Assembly (NCBI RefSeq): GCF_000300875.1
Contig: NZ_AMSG01000008.1
Coordinates: 62,001-126,000 of the forward strand
Length of the DNA stretch: 64,000 bases
Source of the DNA: Galbibacter marinus
GTDB lineage: Bacteria > Bacteroidota > Bacteroidia > Flavobacteriales > Flavobacteriaceae
Direction of reading: 5' to 3'
Part shown: positions 17,364 to 27,453 of the stretch, in pieces
How the letters are laid out: every line of letters starts with the position of its first letter
Position numbering within the stretch: the stretch's first letter is position 1
Program-made: the position numbers and the translations under genes
The notes under the pieces: generated by a model
The model's database searches: none
What the model was told of the DNA's origin: nothing
What the model saw: the letters and a program-made list of their open reading frames with translations, nothing else

Positions 17364-18353
17364 ATGAGCCTTTCACTTAAAAGCATATCGAAATTTCTGA
17401 TGGTTTGCACGTTTTTTATGTGTAACCCAGAACATTTGTACAGCTTTCAACCCAGTGAGGCGGATGTGGTAGTTGCTGCTGATGGCAGTGGTGACTACCG
17501 CTCCATTCAAGAGGCAATTGATAACACCAAGTCGTTTCCATATCAAAGAATTACCATCTTTATTAAAAATGGTATCTATAAGGAGAAAATAAAGGTCTAT
17601 GAGTGGAATACCAATTTAAATCTTATTGGTGAAGATCCTCAAGAGACAATTATAGCATATGATGACTATTTTGATAAAATTGATAAGGGACGCAATAGTA
17701 CTTTCCACACCCCCACTCTCTTGGTCGATGCAACAGGGACCATTGTAAAGAATATAAGAATCCTCAATACGGCAGGACCTGTTGGACAGGCTATTGCTCT
17801 GTCTATTACAGCTGATAGGGTAAAGGTCGAAAATTGTGCTATTATTGGCAATCAAGATACCGTATATCTCAGTGGAGCGAATAACAAAATCTATTTTAAG
17901 AATTGCAGCATCCAGGGTAGTACTGATTTTATATTTGGACAAGCTACGGCTGTATTTGAAAACTGTACGATCCACAGCGTTTCAGGTTCCTATATAACTG
18001 CAGCATCAACTCCGAAGAATGTAGATTATGGATTTGTTTTTATTAAGTGTACTCTAACTGGTTCAAAAGATAGTAAAGATGTCTATTTAGGTAGACCTTG
18101 GCGTTATTATGCTAGAACGGTCTTTATTAATTGTCATATGGGTAAACATATCAACGACAAAGGTTGGCATGACTGGAACAAGCCTGAGAGCCATAAAAAC
18201 AGCTATTACGCAGAATATCAATCTAGTGGCCCTGGAGCTAATTCTAAAAAGCGCGTTCAGTGGTCGCACCAGCTCACAGAGAGCCAGCTAGCAAACTATA
18301 ACCTTGAAAAGATTTTAAAATCAAAAAATGATAAAAGTTGGTACCTCCATTAA
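17364..18353 (+). CDS. Pectin methylesterase (CE8)
   Basis: Hydrolyses methyl esters on homogalacturonan, freeing the carboxylates for lyases and transporters. The 329-residue protein begins with a signal sequence (about residues 1-28) followed by a right-handed parallel beta-helix. The family signatures are all present: GNQDTVYL with Asp165, STDFIFGQA with Asp188, and YLGRPWRYY with Arg244, the predicted acid, nucleophile and substrate-binding Arg. It lacks the long N-terminal pro-region of plant enzymes. Its last 26 bp overlap the acetylesterase gene, so the two are probably co-translated. Confidence 0.95.
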   Translation: MSLSLKSISKFLMVCTFFMCNPEHLYSFQPSEADVVVAADGSGDYRSIQEAIDNTKSFPYQRITIFIKNGIYKEKIKVYEWNTNLNLIGEDPQETIIAYDDYFDKIDKGRNSTFHTPTLLVDATGTIVKNIRILNTAGPVGQAIALSITADRVKVENCAIIGNQDTVYLSGANNKIYFKNCSIQGSTDFIFGQATAVFENCTIHSVSGSYITAASTPKNVDYGFVFIKCTLTGSKDSKDVYLGRPWRYYARTVFINCHMGKHINDKGWHDWNKPESHKNSYYAEYQSSGPGANSKKRVQWSHQLTESQLANYNLEKILKSKNDKSWYLH

Positions 18354-19089
18354 AAAACAGCTAGCTGCTGTACTGCTCGTTTGTTTAACGACCCTTAGTT
18401 ATGGCCAGGGCATTACCATTTACACTATTGGAGATTCTACAATGGCCAATAAACCTGATACAGAACAGAACCCTGAACGTGGATGGGTTCAAATGTTACC
18501 TGCATTCTTTAACCAAGACATCACCATTGTAAACAAAGCTATCAATGGGAGAAGCACGCGTAGTTTTATAGATGAAGGTAGATGGAAGGAGGTTTACCAG
18601 ATGCTTCAGCCCGGTGATTATGTTTTTATTCAATTTGGTCATAATGATCAAAAAGAAAAATCACCTGATCGTTATACCAATCCACATACTGCCTATCGCC
18701 ATAACTTGATACAGTTTGTAACCCAAAGCCGATCCAAAGGAGCGATACCTATACTGTTTACTTCCATAGTAAGAAGAAATTTTAATACTCAAGGAACATT
18801 AATCGACACTCATGGTTCGTATCCTTTAGAAGTCCGTTTAGTAGCACAACAATACAAAGTTGATTTTATAGACCTACAATACCTTACAGAAATATTAGAG
18901 ATGAGTTATGGTGTAGAGAAATCCAAAGAATTACATCTTCATTATACAGAAAGAGAAATTCCCTATTTTCCAAAAGGAAAGCAGGACGACACTCATTTAT
19001 CAGTCAAGGGAGCCACAGAAGTATGTAAACTTGTGGTTGAACAACTTAAAGCATCTACACATCCTTTAAGTAACTATTTAATAGAGTAA
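18328..19089 (+). CDS. Rhamnogalacturonan acetylesterase (CE12, SGNH hydrolase)
   Basis: Removes acetyl groups from rhamnogalacturonan or other pectic chains. The 253-residue protein has a signal peptide (about residues 1-27, ending SYGQG) and SGNH blocks in order: IGDSTM with nucleophile Ser37, an AINGRSTRSF block, FGHND, and DDTHLS with Asp220 and His223. These match CE12 rather than other SGNH families. The ATG is inside the methylesterase gene, 26 bp before its stop; no other ATG would keep the signal peptide. It is the last gene of the pectin operon. Confidence 0.92.
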   Translation: MIKVGTSIKKQLAAVLLVCLTTLSYGQGITIYTIGDSTMANKPDTEQNPERGWVQMLPAFFNQDITIVNKAINGRSTRSFIDEGRWKEVYQMLQPGDYVFIQFGHNDQKEKSPDRYTNPHTAYRHNLIQFVTQSRSKGAIPILFTSIVRRNFNTQGTLIDTHGSYPLEVRLVAQQYKVDFIDLQYLTEILEMSYGVEKSKELHLHYTEREIPYFPKGKQDDTHLSVKGATEVCKLVVEQLKASTHPLSNYLIE

Positions 19090-19124
19090 GTTAATAGAAA
19101 TATTCCTTATAATTCATCTAAGCT

Positions 19125-19149
19125 AAAAAGGCACCCATTGGATGCCTTT
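19125..19149 (-). terminator. Weak hairpin between the acetylesterase and TPR genes
   Basis: AAAGGCA at 19127-19133 pairs with TGCCTTT at 19143-19149 around nine bases. On the minus strand it is followed by TT (19126-19125) as part of a TTTTT run, a short terminator for the TPR gene. Plus-strand reading gives no T-run. Confidence 0.5.
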
Positions 19150-19181
19150 AATAGTAAATATAATTCGGTGAGTGGATGAAA

Positions 19182-20453
19182 TTACTGTTCTAAACCAGCT
19201 AATTTTTCTTTCATTTCCATGAACTTATCTTGTTCACCTAAAGTACCGTAAATGTTCATTAACGTTCTAACGGCATCTATATTAGAAGGATTGATTGTTA
19301 GAAGCTTTTCAAGATAAGGTACTGCCGAACGATAAAGCTCTTCACGCTCTTGCTTTAACTCATCATAACGTTTGTTGTCCGCAGCACTATTTCCAAGACT
19401 ATTCATCTCGTTTACTAAATCTTGCTCGCTAGAAAGTGTCATTGAAGCAAGGTTCAAATATGCGTTTTCATTTTGAGGATCTAGCTCAATCGCTTTTTTG
19501 TAATATTCCCCAGCTTGCTCATTGTTACCTTGCTCTGCCGTAATTACACCTAAATTGTAATACAATGTTGGATTTGATGGATCTTTCTGAATCGCTTCTT
19601 CCATCAATGATTGGAATTTTGCTTTATCGCCAGCTTGGATATACATATTAGCTTCTGTTAATAGCAAATTCATATCGTCTGGGTTAGCCGCACGCGCATC
19701 TTTAATAGCCTCAGTTGCTTTTTCCGTTTCTCCTTTTTCATTGTAGATCAAGGCAATATTTTTAATGATCTCAGGATATCTTGACTCCGTTTCTTCCTCA
19801 GAAGGATCAGTATATTGTCCGGTCTTAACCATTAAGTCACGATTTTGCTCTGAACCAAGATTCTCGGTCTCCCCAGTTTCTTTGTTTACAGCCAAGTAAG
19901 CAGTGCTCTCTCCTGTGTAACCTAGTTCATTTAATTTTAAATAATGTTCTAAAGCAATGTCGTAATCACCACCTTGAACCGCACTAGAGGCTGCGTAATA
20001 CAAATAATCTTGGTTATCAGTCATTTGATAAGCCATAAATAATTTGTTTGCCGCTTTTGAAAATTCTTTGTTGTTATTATCTTCAATTGCAGCATTTACG
20101 ATATCTCCTGACAAACCATTAAGTATTTCAGTGGCTTCGTCAGTATATTTATTCTTAAAGGTTTTTTCAAACTCAACAAGCTTGTTTAGGTTTTCAACGG
20201 CCTTTTGATAATCCGCATCATCACCACCCTTTTTTGCTAAATCAGCATGAGTTTTACCTAATAGAAAATAATATTGTGCTTTGTACTTATCATCCGCTGA
20301 CTCTATAGTTGAAGCCAGGCTTTGCAAAGTGGTCTTGGCCTCTGCCGCGCTTCCTTTATCCAATGCTTTATCCGCATCTCTTAATTCGCTTTTCTGAGCG
20401 ATTGCAAAAGAAGAAACTAATAAAGCTGACGCTATTATAACTCTCTTTTTCAT
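19182..20453 (-). CDS. Exported tetratricopeptide repeat protein
   Basis: A 423-residue protein with a signal peptide (MKKRVIIASALLVSSFAIAQ) and many TPR units. The clearest are near residues 255-350, for example NPTLYYNLGVITAEQGN and EQAGEYYKKAIELDPQN. It is probably a periplasmic or outer-membrane-associated scaffold; no enzymatic domain is visible. The ATG at 20453 is preferred because an upstream in-frame ATG at 20522 lies within gyrA and would bury the signal peptide. It follows gyrA by 31 bp on the same strand and is probably co-transcribed with it. The partner protein is unknown. Confidence 0.85.
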   Translation of the reverse strand: MKKRVIIASALLVSSFAIAQKSELRDADKALDKGSAAEAKTTLQSLASTIESADDKYKAQYYFLLGKTHADLAKKGGDDADYQKAVENLNKLVEFEKTFKNKYTDEATEILNGLSGDIVNAAIEDNNNKEFSKAANKLFMAYQMTDNQDYLYYAASSAVQGGDYDIALEHYLKLNELGYTGESTAYLAVNKETGETENLGSEQNRDLMVKTGQYTDPSEEETESRYPEIIKNIALIYNEKGETEKATEAIKDARAANPDDMNLLLTEANMYIQAGDKAKFQSLMEEAIQKDPSNPTLYYNLGVITAEQGNNEQAGEYYKKAIELDPQNENAYLNLASMTLSSEQDLVNEMNSLGNSAADNKRYDELKQEREELYRSAVPYLEKLLTINPSNIDAVRTLMNIYGTLGEQDKFMEMKEKLAGLEQ

Positions 20454-20484
20454 TGTTCTTAATTTGAAATTTGTTTTTAAAGGG

Positions 20485-23037
20485 TTAATTATTGTTGTTT
20501 TCAGGTTGTATCTCGTTATCATTATCTAATTCCGTGCCATTTTCTTGAACTTCGATGTCGTTGACGTCTTGGTCTAACTCATCTTCTTTCATTACTTTTG
20601 CAACCGCGGCAATAGAATCATTTTTAAGATTGATCAATTTAACACCCTGAGTAGCACGCCCCATTACACGTAGGTCCTCTATAGCCATCCTAATGGCTAC
20701 ACCACTCTTTGTGATAATCATTAAATCGTCCTCATCACAGACATTTTTAATGGCAACTAAAGCACCTGTCTTCTCGGTGATGGACATTGTCTTGACTCCT
20801 TTTCCTCCTCGGTTCGTAATACGATAAACGGCCTCCCCATCTTCTGGGTCATCTAGATAGGTGCGTTTTCCATAACCATTTTCAGAAACCACTAAGATAT
20901 TATCGTCCAGGTTGTTTACCGAAACCATTCCTATTACTTCATCATTATCATCGGCCAAGGTTATACCACGAACACCTGAGGCATTTCTTCCCATTGGACG
21001 GGTTTTACCTTCTTCAAAACGAATCGCCTTACCTGATTTTACAGCCAAGAGAATTTGACTGTTTCCAGTAGTTAGCTTAGCTTCTAATAATTCATCATCT
21101 TCACGAATCGTTATAGCATTAATTCCATTTTGTCTTGGACGAGAATACTGTTCTAAAGAAGTCTTCTTAACCACTCCTTTTTTGGTAGCCATAATGACAT
21201 AGTGACTGTTAATATATTCTTCGTCTTTTAGGTCCTTAGTACAAATAAAGGCTTTTACCTTATCGTCCTGTTCGATATTAATAAGGTTTTGGATCGCACG
21301 ACCTTTGGAGGTTTTACTACCTTCAGGTATTTCATAAACTCGCATCCAGAAACACTTACCTTTTTGGGTAAAGAACAACATATACTGGTGGTTTGTACCA
21401 ACAAATAGATGCTCTAAGAAATCTTCATTTCGAGTTGAAGATCCTTTTTGCCCTACTCCTCCTCTATTCTGTGTCTTGTACTCACTCAGAGGTGTTCTTT
21501 TAATATAACCGGCGTGAGAAATGGTAATTACCACTTGCTCATCTGGGATCATATCCTCAATACTTAAATCACCTCCAGCGTATTCGATTTGAGAACGTCT
21601 TTCGTCTCCGTATTTAGCTTTTACTTCTTCTAGTTCTTCTTTGATAATTTCCATTCTACGCTCTTTTCGAGCTAGAATATCTTTACAGTCTTCTATGAAC
21701 TTTAGGATCTCTTCATATTCAAGTCTTAATTTGTCCTGCTCAAGACCCGTTAATTGACGTAAACGCATTTCAACAATGGCCTTGGCTTGAATTTCTGAAA
21801 GCTTGAATCGCTCCATTAATTTAGCGCGAGCCTCATCAGCATTCTTGGATCCTCTAATAATAGCAATTACCTCGTCTATATTGTCAGAGGCAATAATAAG
21901 TCCCTCTAAGATATGCGCTCTCTCTTCTGCTTTGCGCAATTCGTACTCTGTTCTTCGAACGACCACCTCATGACGATGTTCCACAAAGTGATGAATCATA
22001 TCCTTTAGATTCAACATATGTGGTCTACCGTTGACAAGTGCAATATTGTTTACACTAAAAGATGATTGAAGCGAAGTGTATTTAAACAAATTGTTCAATA
22101 CTATATTTGGAATAGCATCTCTTTTTAAAATGTAGACAATGCGCATTCCTTTTCTATCCGATTCATCACGGATATTAGAAATCCCTTCAATTTTTTTCTC
22201 GTTAACTAGATCAGCGGTCTTTTTAATCATGTCCGCTTTATTGACCTGGTAAGGGATTTCAGTAACTATAATACACTCTCTCCCTTTCACCTCTTCAATA
22301 CGAGCTTTCGCTCTCATCACAATACGTCCTCTACCTGTTTTAAAGGCTTCACGAACGCCATCATAACCATAGATTACTCCACCTGTTGGAAAATCTGGGG
22401 CTTTAATGTGCTCTATAAGTTCGTCGATCTCGATATCGTGATTGTCAATATAAGCAATAGTACCATCTACTACTTCTGATAAGTTATGAGGAGGCATATT
22501 GGTGGCCATCCCAACAGCGATACCAGAGGCTCCATTAACGAGCAAATTAGGCACCCTTGTTGGAAGCACCTTAGGCTCCTTTAAAGTATCGTCGAAATTT
22601 AATTGGTGGTCTACTGTATCTTTGTCAATATCTGCCAACATGTCTTCGGATATCTTTCTCATACGTGCCTCAGTATAACGCATCGCAGCTGGACTGTCAC
22701 CATCTACCGATCCAAAGTTACCTTGGCCATCGACAAGCATATACCTCAAACTCCAAGATTGTGCCATACGCACCATAGTGTCATAGACTGAGCTATCACC
22801 GTGTGGGTGGTACTTACCAAGTACCTCACCTACAATTCTCGCAGATTTTTTGTAAGAACTATTCGATCTAACACCCAGCTCATGCATTCCAAACAACACA
22901 CGTCGGTGAACTGGCTTTAAACCGTCCCTAACATCCGGTAAAGCACGTGACACAATGACTGACATCGAGTAATCGATATACGCCGATTTCATCTCATCCT
23001 CTATATTTATAGGGATCAGCTTTTCTCCTTCCGCCAT
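20485..23037 (-). CDS. gyrA: DNA gyrase subunit A
   Basis: Breaks and rejoins DNA in the gyrase A2B2 complex, adding negative supercoils with ATP hydrolysed by GyrB. The 850-residue protein has the winged-helix and tower core, with catalytic Tyr121 in [10 protein letters not shown], and a C-terminal beta-pinwheel with a GyrA-box-like NRGGKG. The quinolone-sensitive positions in GDSSVYD are Ser82 and Asp86, the susceptible forms. The tail after about residue 825 is very acidic and Asn-rich, as in many flavobacterial gyrases. Topoisomerase IV ParC is excluded by the full C-terminal pinwheel and GyrA box. Confidence 0.97.
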   Translation of the reverse strand: MAEGEKLIPINIEDEMKSAYIDYSMSVIVSRALPDVRDGLKPVHRRVLFGMHELGVRSNSSYKKSARIVGEVLGKYHPHGDSSVYDTMVRMAQSWSLRYMLVDGQGNFGSVDGDSPAAMRYTEARMRKISEDMLADIDKDTVDHQLNFDDTLKEPKVLPTRVPNLLVNGASGIAVGMATNMPPHNLSEVVDGTIAYIDNHDIEIDELIEHIKAPDFPTGGVIYGYDGVREAFKTGRGRIVMRAKARIEEVKGRECIIVTEIPYQVNKADMIKKTADLVNEKKIEGISNIRDESDRKGMRIVYILKRDAIPNIVLNNLFKYTSLQSSFSVNNIALVNGRPHMLNLKDMIHHFVEHRHEVVVRRTEYELRKAEERAHILEGLIIASDNIDEVIAIIRGSKNADEARAKLMERFKLSEIQAKAIVEMRLRQLTGLEQDKLRLEYEEILKFIEDCKDILARKERRMEIIKEELEEVKAKYGDERRSQIEYAGGDLSIEDMIPDEQVVITISHAGYIKRTPLSEYKTQNRGGVGQKGSSTRNEDFLEHLFVGTNHQYMLFFTQKGKCFWMRVYEIPEGSKTSKGRAIQNLINIEQDDKVKAFICTKDLKDEEYINSHYVIMATKKGVVKKTSLEQYSRPRQNGINAITIREDDELLEAKLTTGNSQILLAVKSGKAIRFEEGKTRPMGRNASGVRGITLADDNDEVIGMVSVNNLDDNILVVSENGYGKRTYLDDPEDGEAVYRITNRGGKGVKTMSITEKTGALVAIKNVCDEDDLMIITKSGVAIRMAIEDLRVMGRATQGVKLINLKNDSIAAVAKVMKEDELDQDVNDIEVQENGTELDNDNEIQPENNNN

Positions 23038-23074
23038 ATTAATTATATTATTTTCTGTTTAATTATAAATCGTG

Positions 23075-23082
23075 CCAATATA
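23075..23082 (-). promoter_or_regulatory. Candidate gyrA -7 element
   Basis: On the minus strand this reads TATATTGG, one base off TAnnTTTG, within the longer string CGTATATTGG that recurs as CGTATATTTG before two other minus-strand genes. It would start the transcript about 33 bp before the gyrA ATG. The rest of the 266-bp gap to clpC shows no exact -7 match on the plus strand. Confidence 0.4.
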
Positions 23083-23303
23083 CGTATTTTATTGATGCTT
23101 TCGCGTGGGTTGCTGATGTTTTTTAATGTTTTTATCAACACATTATTAAGGTAAAAAGGTTAATAAATAGCATATGTATTTTTTTGATTTAAACAGTTTT
23201 TTTTGTCTATTAGCTAAAACTACGTGAAATAACAACATTTTAAGGTATGGTTTTTGCCTACTAACAGTTGATTTAGTATTTTTAACAGTAGAAAGAAAGA
23301 AGT

Positions 23304-25856
23304 ATGGATGACAATTTTTCCCCAAGAGTAAAAGACGTTATTGCCTACAGCAAAGAAGAAGCCCTGCGATTGGGGCATGACTTTATAGGCACGGAACATC
23401 TTATGCTCGGACTTTTGCGTGATGGAAACGGAAAAGCGATCGATATATTAAGTGCTTTGAGTGTAGACCTAGATCATTTAAGAAGGAAGGTAGAAATTCT
23501 TAGCCCCTCCAACCTTTCCGTTGGAGTAAGCGCAAATGATAAACGTAATTTGCATTTAACTAGACAGGCTGAACGAGCCTTAAAGACGACCTTCTTAGAG
23601 GCTAAATTATTTCAGAGTCCTTCGATAAACACCGCTCATTTACTGCTTTGTATTTTGCGTAATGAAAATGACCCAACGACAAAGTTGCTAAACAAGCTTA
23701 AAATTGATTACGATAATGCTAAAGAACAATTTAAGCTCATGATAACAAGTGAAGACGATTTTTTAGATCCTCCTACTGCAGATTCGTTCTCGGATGAAAC
23801 TGGTTCCGCCGAGGAAGGAAACAACCCCTTTGGTTCAAGTGCTTCGAACAATCCAAAAACCAATAAAAAATCTAAAACACCTGTTTTAGATAATTTTGGA
23901 CGTGACCTTACGCTACTTGCAGAGGAAGAAAAACTTGACCCTGTTGTAGGTCGAGAGAAAGAAATAGAGCGCGTTTCTCAGATTCTCAGTCGACGCAAGA
24001 AAAACAACCCTTTACTAATTGGTGAACCTGGTGTTGGTAAAAGTGCCATCGCCGAAGGTCTAGCACTTCGTATTGTCAAAAAGAAGGTATCGCGAATTTT
24101 GTACAACAAAAGGGTCGTGACTTTGGATTTGGCATCACTAGTTGCTGGAACAAAATATAGAGGGCAGTTTGAAGAGCGTATGAAGGCTGTGATGAATGAA
24201 CTCGAAAAGAATGATGACATCATCCTTTTTATCGATGAGATTCACACCATTGTAGGTGCAGGAGGCGCTACTGGTAGTTTAGATGCTTCTAATATGTTTA
24301 AGCCAGCATTGGCTCGTGGAGAAATCCAATGTATCGGAGCAACAACTCTTGATGAATATAGACAGTACATTGAAAAAGACGGTGCTTTAGAGCGACGATT
24401 TCAAAAAGTTATTGTGGAACCAACTTCAGTAGTAGAAACTATTGAAATCCTCCACAACATCAAGGATAAATACGAAGAACATCACAATGTCAACTTTACC
24501 GATCAAGCGATAGAGGCTTGTGTAAAATTGACGAATCGTTATTTGACAGATCGATTCTTACCAGACAAGGCTATTGATGCTTTGGATGAGGCTGGTTCTC
24601 GCGTACATATTATTAATATGGAAGTTCCAAAACAAATTTTGGATTTAGAAAAGGAACTAGATCGCGTGAAAGAACTCAAAAACTCTGTAGTTAAAAAGCA
24701 GAAATATGAAGAGGCGGCCAAGCTAAGAGATGACGAGAAAAGAATTGAAAGAGAGCTCTCTCAAGCCCAAGAAAAATGGGAAGAAGACAGCAAGTTACAC
24801 CGAGAAATAGTAACAGATGAAAATGTAGCCGACGTGGTCTCTATGATGAGTGGTGTACCAGTTACTAGAATCGCCCAGGCTGAGAGTTCAAAACTCGCCC
24901 AAATGCCAGACCTTATTAAAGGAAAAGTAATCGGGCAGGACAATGCTGTGGCTAAAGTGGTGAAAGCTATCCAAAGAAACAGAGCTGGTCTTAAAGATCC
25001 AGATAAACCTATTGGATCATTTATATTCCTTGGGCAAACTGGTGTTGGTAAAACACAACTTGCTAAAGTACTAGCCAAACAACTCTTTGATTCCGAAGAT
25101 GCTCTAGTTAGAATCGACATGAGTGAATATATGGAGAAATTTGCGGTATCAAGACTCATCGGAGCGCCTCCAGGATATGTCGGATATGAAGAAGGTGGTC
25201 AACTTACAGAGAAAATCAGAAGAAAACCTTATGCAGTTATACTTTTAGATGAGGTCGAAAAAGCACATCCAGATGTCTTCAACATGTTATTACAGGTATT
25301 GGACGATGGATATATCACCGATAGTTTAGGAAGAAAGATTGATTTTAGGAACACTATTATCATTATGACTTCCAATATTGGAGCGCGTCAATTAAAAGAT
25401 TTTGGACAAGGTGTTGGATTCGGAACCTCAGCCAAACAAGCACAAGCTGATGAACACTCAAAAAGTGTGATTGAAAATGCTTTGAAAAAGGCCTTTGCTC
25501 CAGAATTTTTAAACAGAATTGACGACGTGGTAGTCTTTAATCCTCTAGAAAAAGAAGATATCCACAAGATTATCGATATCGAATTGGAAAAATTATATCA
25601 GCGAATCGAAGGTTTAGGATATTATTTATCACTATCTGAACAGGCCAAAGATTATATCGCGGATAAAGGATTCGATAGACAATACGGTGCCCGTCCACTA
25701 AAACGTGCTATCCAAAAATACATCGAAGATGCTTTGGCTGAAGAAATTATCGCTTCAAAAATTGCGGAAGGAGATCGTATTGAGATGGACTTAAGTGAAG
25801 AGAAAGATGCACTGACTATTAAGATCTCTAAAGTAGAGAAATCTACCGAGTCATAA
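23304..25856 (+). CDS. clpC: ClpC-type AAA+ unfoldase of the Clp protease
   Basis: Hexameric unfoldase that feeds proteins to ClpP. The 850-residue order is typical: two Clp N repeats (about residues 1-145, [20 protein letters not shown]), first AAA+ module with Walker A GEPGVGKS at 240-247 and Walker B FIDEIH, a UVR-type coiled insert ([19 protein letters not shown]), and a second AAA+ module with Walker A GQTGVGKT at 577-584 and [12 protein letters not shown] in the second module suits the ClpP-contact loop. The UVR insert separates it from ClpB and ClpA. It is a single gene with a strong terminator. Confidence 0.96.
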   Translation: MDDNFSPRVKDVIAYSKEEALRLGHDFIGTEHLMLGLLRDGNGKAIDILSALSVDLDHLRRKVEILSPSNLSVGVSANDKRNLHLTRQAERALKTTFLEAKLFQSPSINTAHLLLCILRNENDPTTKLLNKLKIDYDNAKEQFKLMITSEDDFLDPPTADSFSDETGSAEEGNNPFGSSASNNPKTNKKSKTPVLDNFGRDLTLLAEEEKLDPVVGREKEIERVSQILSRRKKNNPLLIGEPGVGKSAIAEGLALRIVKKKVSRILYNKRVVTLDLASLVAGTKYRGQFEERMKAVMNELEKNDDIILFIDEIHTIVGAGGATGSLDASNMFKPALARGEIQCIGATTLDEYRQYIEKDGALERRFQKVIVEPTSVVETIEILHNIKDKYEEHHNVNFTDQAIEACVKLTNRYLTDRFLPDKAIDALDEAGSRVHIINMEVPKQILDLEKELDRVKELKNSVVKKQKYEEAAKLRDDEKRIERELSQAQEKWEEDSKLHREIVTDENVADVVSMMSGVPVTRIAQAESSKLAQMPDLIKGKVIGQDNAVAKVVKAIQRNRAGLKDPDKPIGSFIFLGQTGVGKTQLAKVLAKQLFDSEDALVRIDMSEYMEKFAVSRLIGAPPGYVGYEEGGQLTEKIRRKPYAVILLDEVEKAHPDVFNMLLQVLDDGYITDSLGRKIDFRNTIIIMTSNIGARQLKDFGQGVGFGTSAKQAQADEHSKSVIENALKKAFAPEFLNRIDDVVVFNPLEKEDIHKIIDIELEKLYQRIEGLGYYLSLSEQAKDYIADKGFDRQYGARPLKRAIQKYIEDALAEEIIASKIAEGDRIEMDLSEEKDALTIKISKVEKSTES

Positions 25857-25881
25857 AACCTTTCTCCTTTAAAGGGAAATA

Positions 25882-25915
25882 AAAACGTGTGATGTCACTA
25901 TCACACGTTTTTTTT
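25882..25915 (+). terminator. Intrinsic terminator of clpC
   Basis: AAAACGTGTGAT at 25882-25893 pairs perfectly with ATCACACGTTTT at 25900-25911 around a six-base loop, and a run of eight T ends at 25915. It starts 26 bp after the clpC stop and is the clearest intrinsic terminator of the window. Confidence 0.88.
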
Positions 25916-25976
25916 ATAATTTTACTGACCGTAATATTCTTCTTAACTTAGAGGATACGTCAGAGAAATAAATTAC

Positions 25977-27353
25977 ATGGAAAACAAAACAATTATTGGT
26001 AGCCAGGAATGGGTTTCTTTACCAGAACTTGACATTCCAACAATCAAGGTACGCGTGGATAGTGGAGCAAAAACTTCCGCCTTGCACGCAGTCAATATAC
26101 AACCTTTTCAACGCAACAACGATACTTGGGTAACTTTTGACGTATACCCTATACAAAACAACGGTAAAAAGGTTATTCATTGTGAGGCTCTAGTGCTGGA
26201 CAAAAGAGTAGTGAAAAGCTCCACTGGTAATCGGGAAAATCGCTACATCATCCAGACCAATTTGCATATTAATGGAGATTCTTGGGATGTAGAGTTATCA
26301 CTGACTAACCGAGATAGCATGGGATACCGAATGCTGCTTGGTAGGGAAGCCATGATTGGAAGACTTATTGTGGATCCTGAAGCCAATTTTATGTTGGGTG
26401 ATTTGAGTGATGAAGAGCTTGGAAAACGCTATAAAAATACCATAAGTAACAAGGGTGGTTTAAAAATTGGATTGTTAGCCAGTAATCCCAATCTTTATAG
26501 CAATCGAAGAATCGTTGAGGCTGCTGAGCGCATGGGTCATGAAATTGAATTTCTCAATATCCGCCAGTGTTATATGAAACTCGATGCAGATACTCCTGAG
26601 ATTCATTATCGTGGAGGTAAAATTTTAAATGACCTCGATGCTGTTATTCCTAGAATACGCCCAAGTATGACGTATTACGGATGTTCTCTTACAAGACATT
26701 TTGAATCCATAGGGGTAGCTGTTTTAAACAAAGCAGAATCCATACGTCAATCAAGAGATAAACTTTTCTCGCTTCAATTGCTTTTAAAAAACGGGGTAAG
26801 CATTCCAACTACTGGTTTTGCGAATTCTCCATTAGACACAAACGATCTGATAAAAATGGTAGGCGGTTCTCCCCTTATCATTAAACTTTTAGAAGGTACC
26901 CAAGGTAAAGGCGTGGTACTTGCAGAAACTAAGAAGGCAGCAGAGAGTGTTATTAATGCCTTTAAAAGTTTAAATGCCTATATCTTAGTACAAGAATTTA
27001 TAAAGGAAGCAAACGGAAAAGACATACGCTGTTTTGTCATTGATGGTAAGGTTGTAGCTGCAATGCAACGAGAAGCACCTCCAGGAGAATTTAGAGCCAA
27101 CATCCACCTTGGTGGAACTGCTTCCCTTATTAAGGTAACTGCAGCGGAGAAAAAGCTTGCTATTAAAGCCACCAAAGCTATGGGACTCGATGTTGCTGGG
27201 GTGGATATTATTCGTTCTTCAAAAGGCCCATTGTTACTAGAGGTGAATTCTTCACCAGGATTGGAAGGTATTGAGACTGCAACGGAAATGGATATCGCAG
27301 CTTCGATGATTAAATCAATTGAGAAAAAACTACATTGGAAAGCAAACAAATAA
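25977..27353 (+). CDS. rimK: RimB-like protease domain fused to RimK-like ATP-grasp ligase
   Basis: A 458-residue two-domain protein. Residues 1 to about 145 match the RimB/ATP-dependent zinc protease-like family (PF05618), a retropepsin-type fold, with VDSGAKTSALHA carrying the DSGA aspartic motif and GYRMLLGREAM. Residues about 160-455 are a RimK-type ATP-grasp ligase, with IIKLLEGTQGKGV for ATP binding and LLLEVNSSPGLEGIE for Mg-ATP coordination. RimK adds glutamates to the C terminus of ribosomal protein S6; RimB modulates RimK in Pseudomonas. The S6 target here is inferred from family, and another acidic-peptide ligase role is possible. The gene stands alone after clpC. Confidence 0.88.
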   Translation: MENKTIIGSQEWVSLPELDIPTIKVRVDSGAKTSALHAVNIQPFQRNNDTWVTFDVYPIQNNGKKVIHCEALVLDKRVVKSSTGNRENRYIIQTNLHINGDSWDVELSLTNRDSMGYRMLLGREAMIGRLIVDPEANFMLGDLSDEELGKRYKNTISNKGGLKIGLLASNPNLYSNRRIVEAAERMGHEIEFLNIRQCYMKLDADTPEIHYRGGKILNDLDAVIPRIRPSMTYYGCSLTRHFESIGVAVLNKAESIRQSRDKLFSLQLLLKNGVSIPTTGFANSPLDTNDLIKMVGGSPLIIKLLEGTQGKGVVLAETKKAAESVINAFKSLNAYILVQEFIKEANGKDIRCFVIDGKVVAAMQREAPPGEFRANIHLGGTASLIKVTAAEKKLAIKATKAMGLDVAGVDIIRSSKGPLLLEVNSSPGLEGIETATEMDIAASMIKSIEKKLHWKANK

Positions 27354-27453
27354 GTTAATTTCGAGCTTAAAAGCACAACTTAACTGCTAAAAAATGTAAT
27401 TCATCTAATATCAACATACACTTTATTACCCTGATAAAAATAGGAGTAATTTT

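Noticed and set aside
20454-20522. N-terminal extension of the TPR protein from an ATG inside gyrA
   Set aside because: It would place 23 residues before an otherwise perfect signal peptide.
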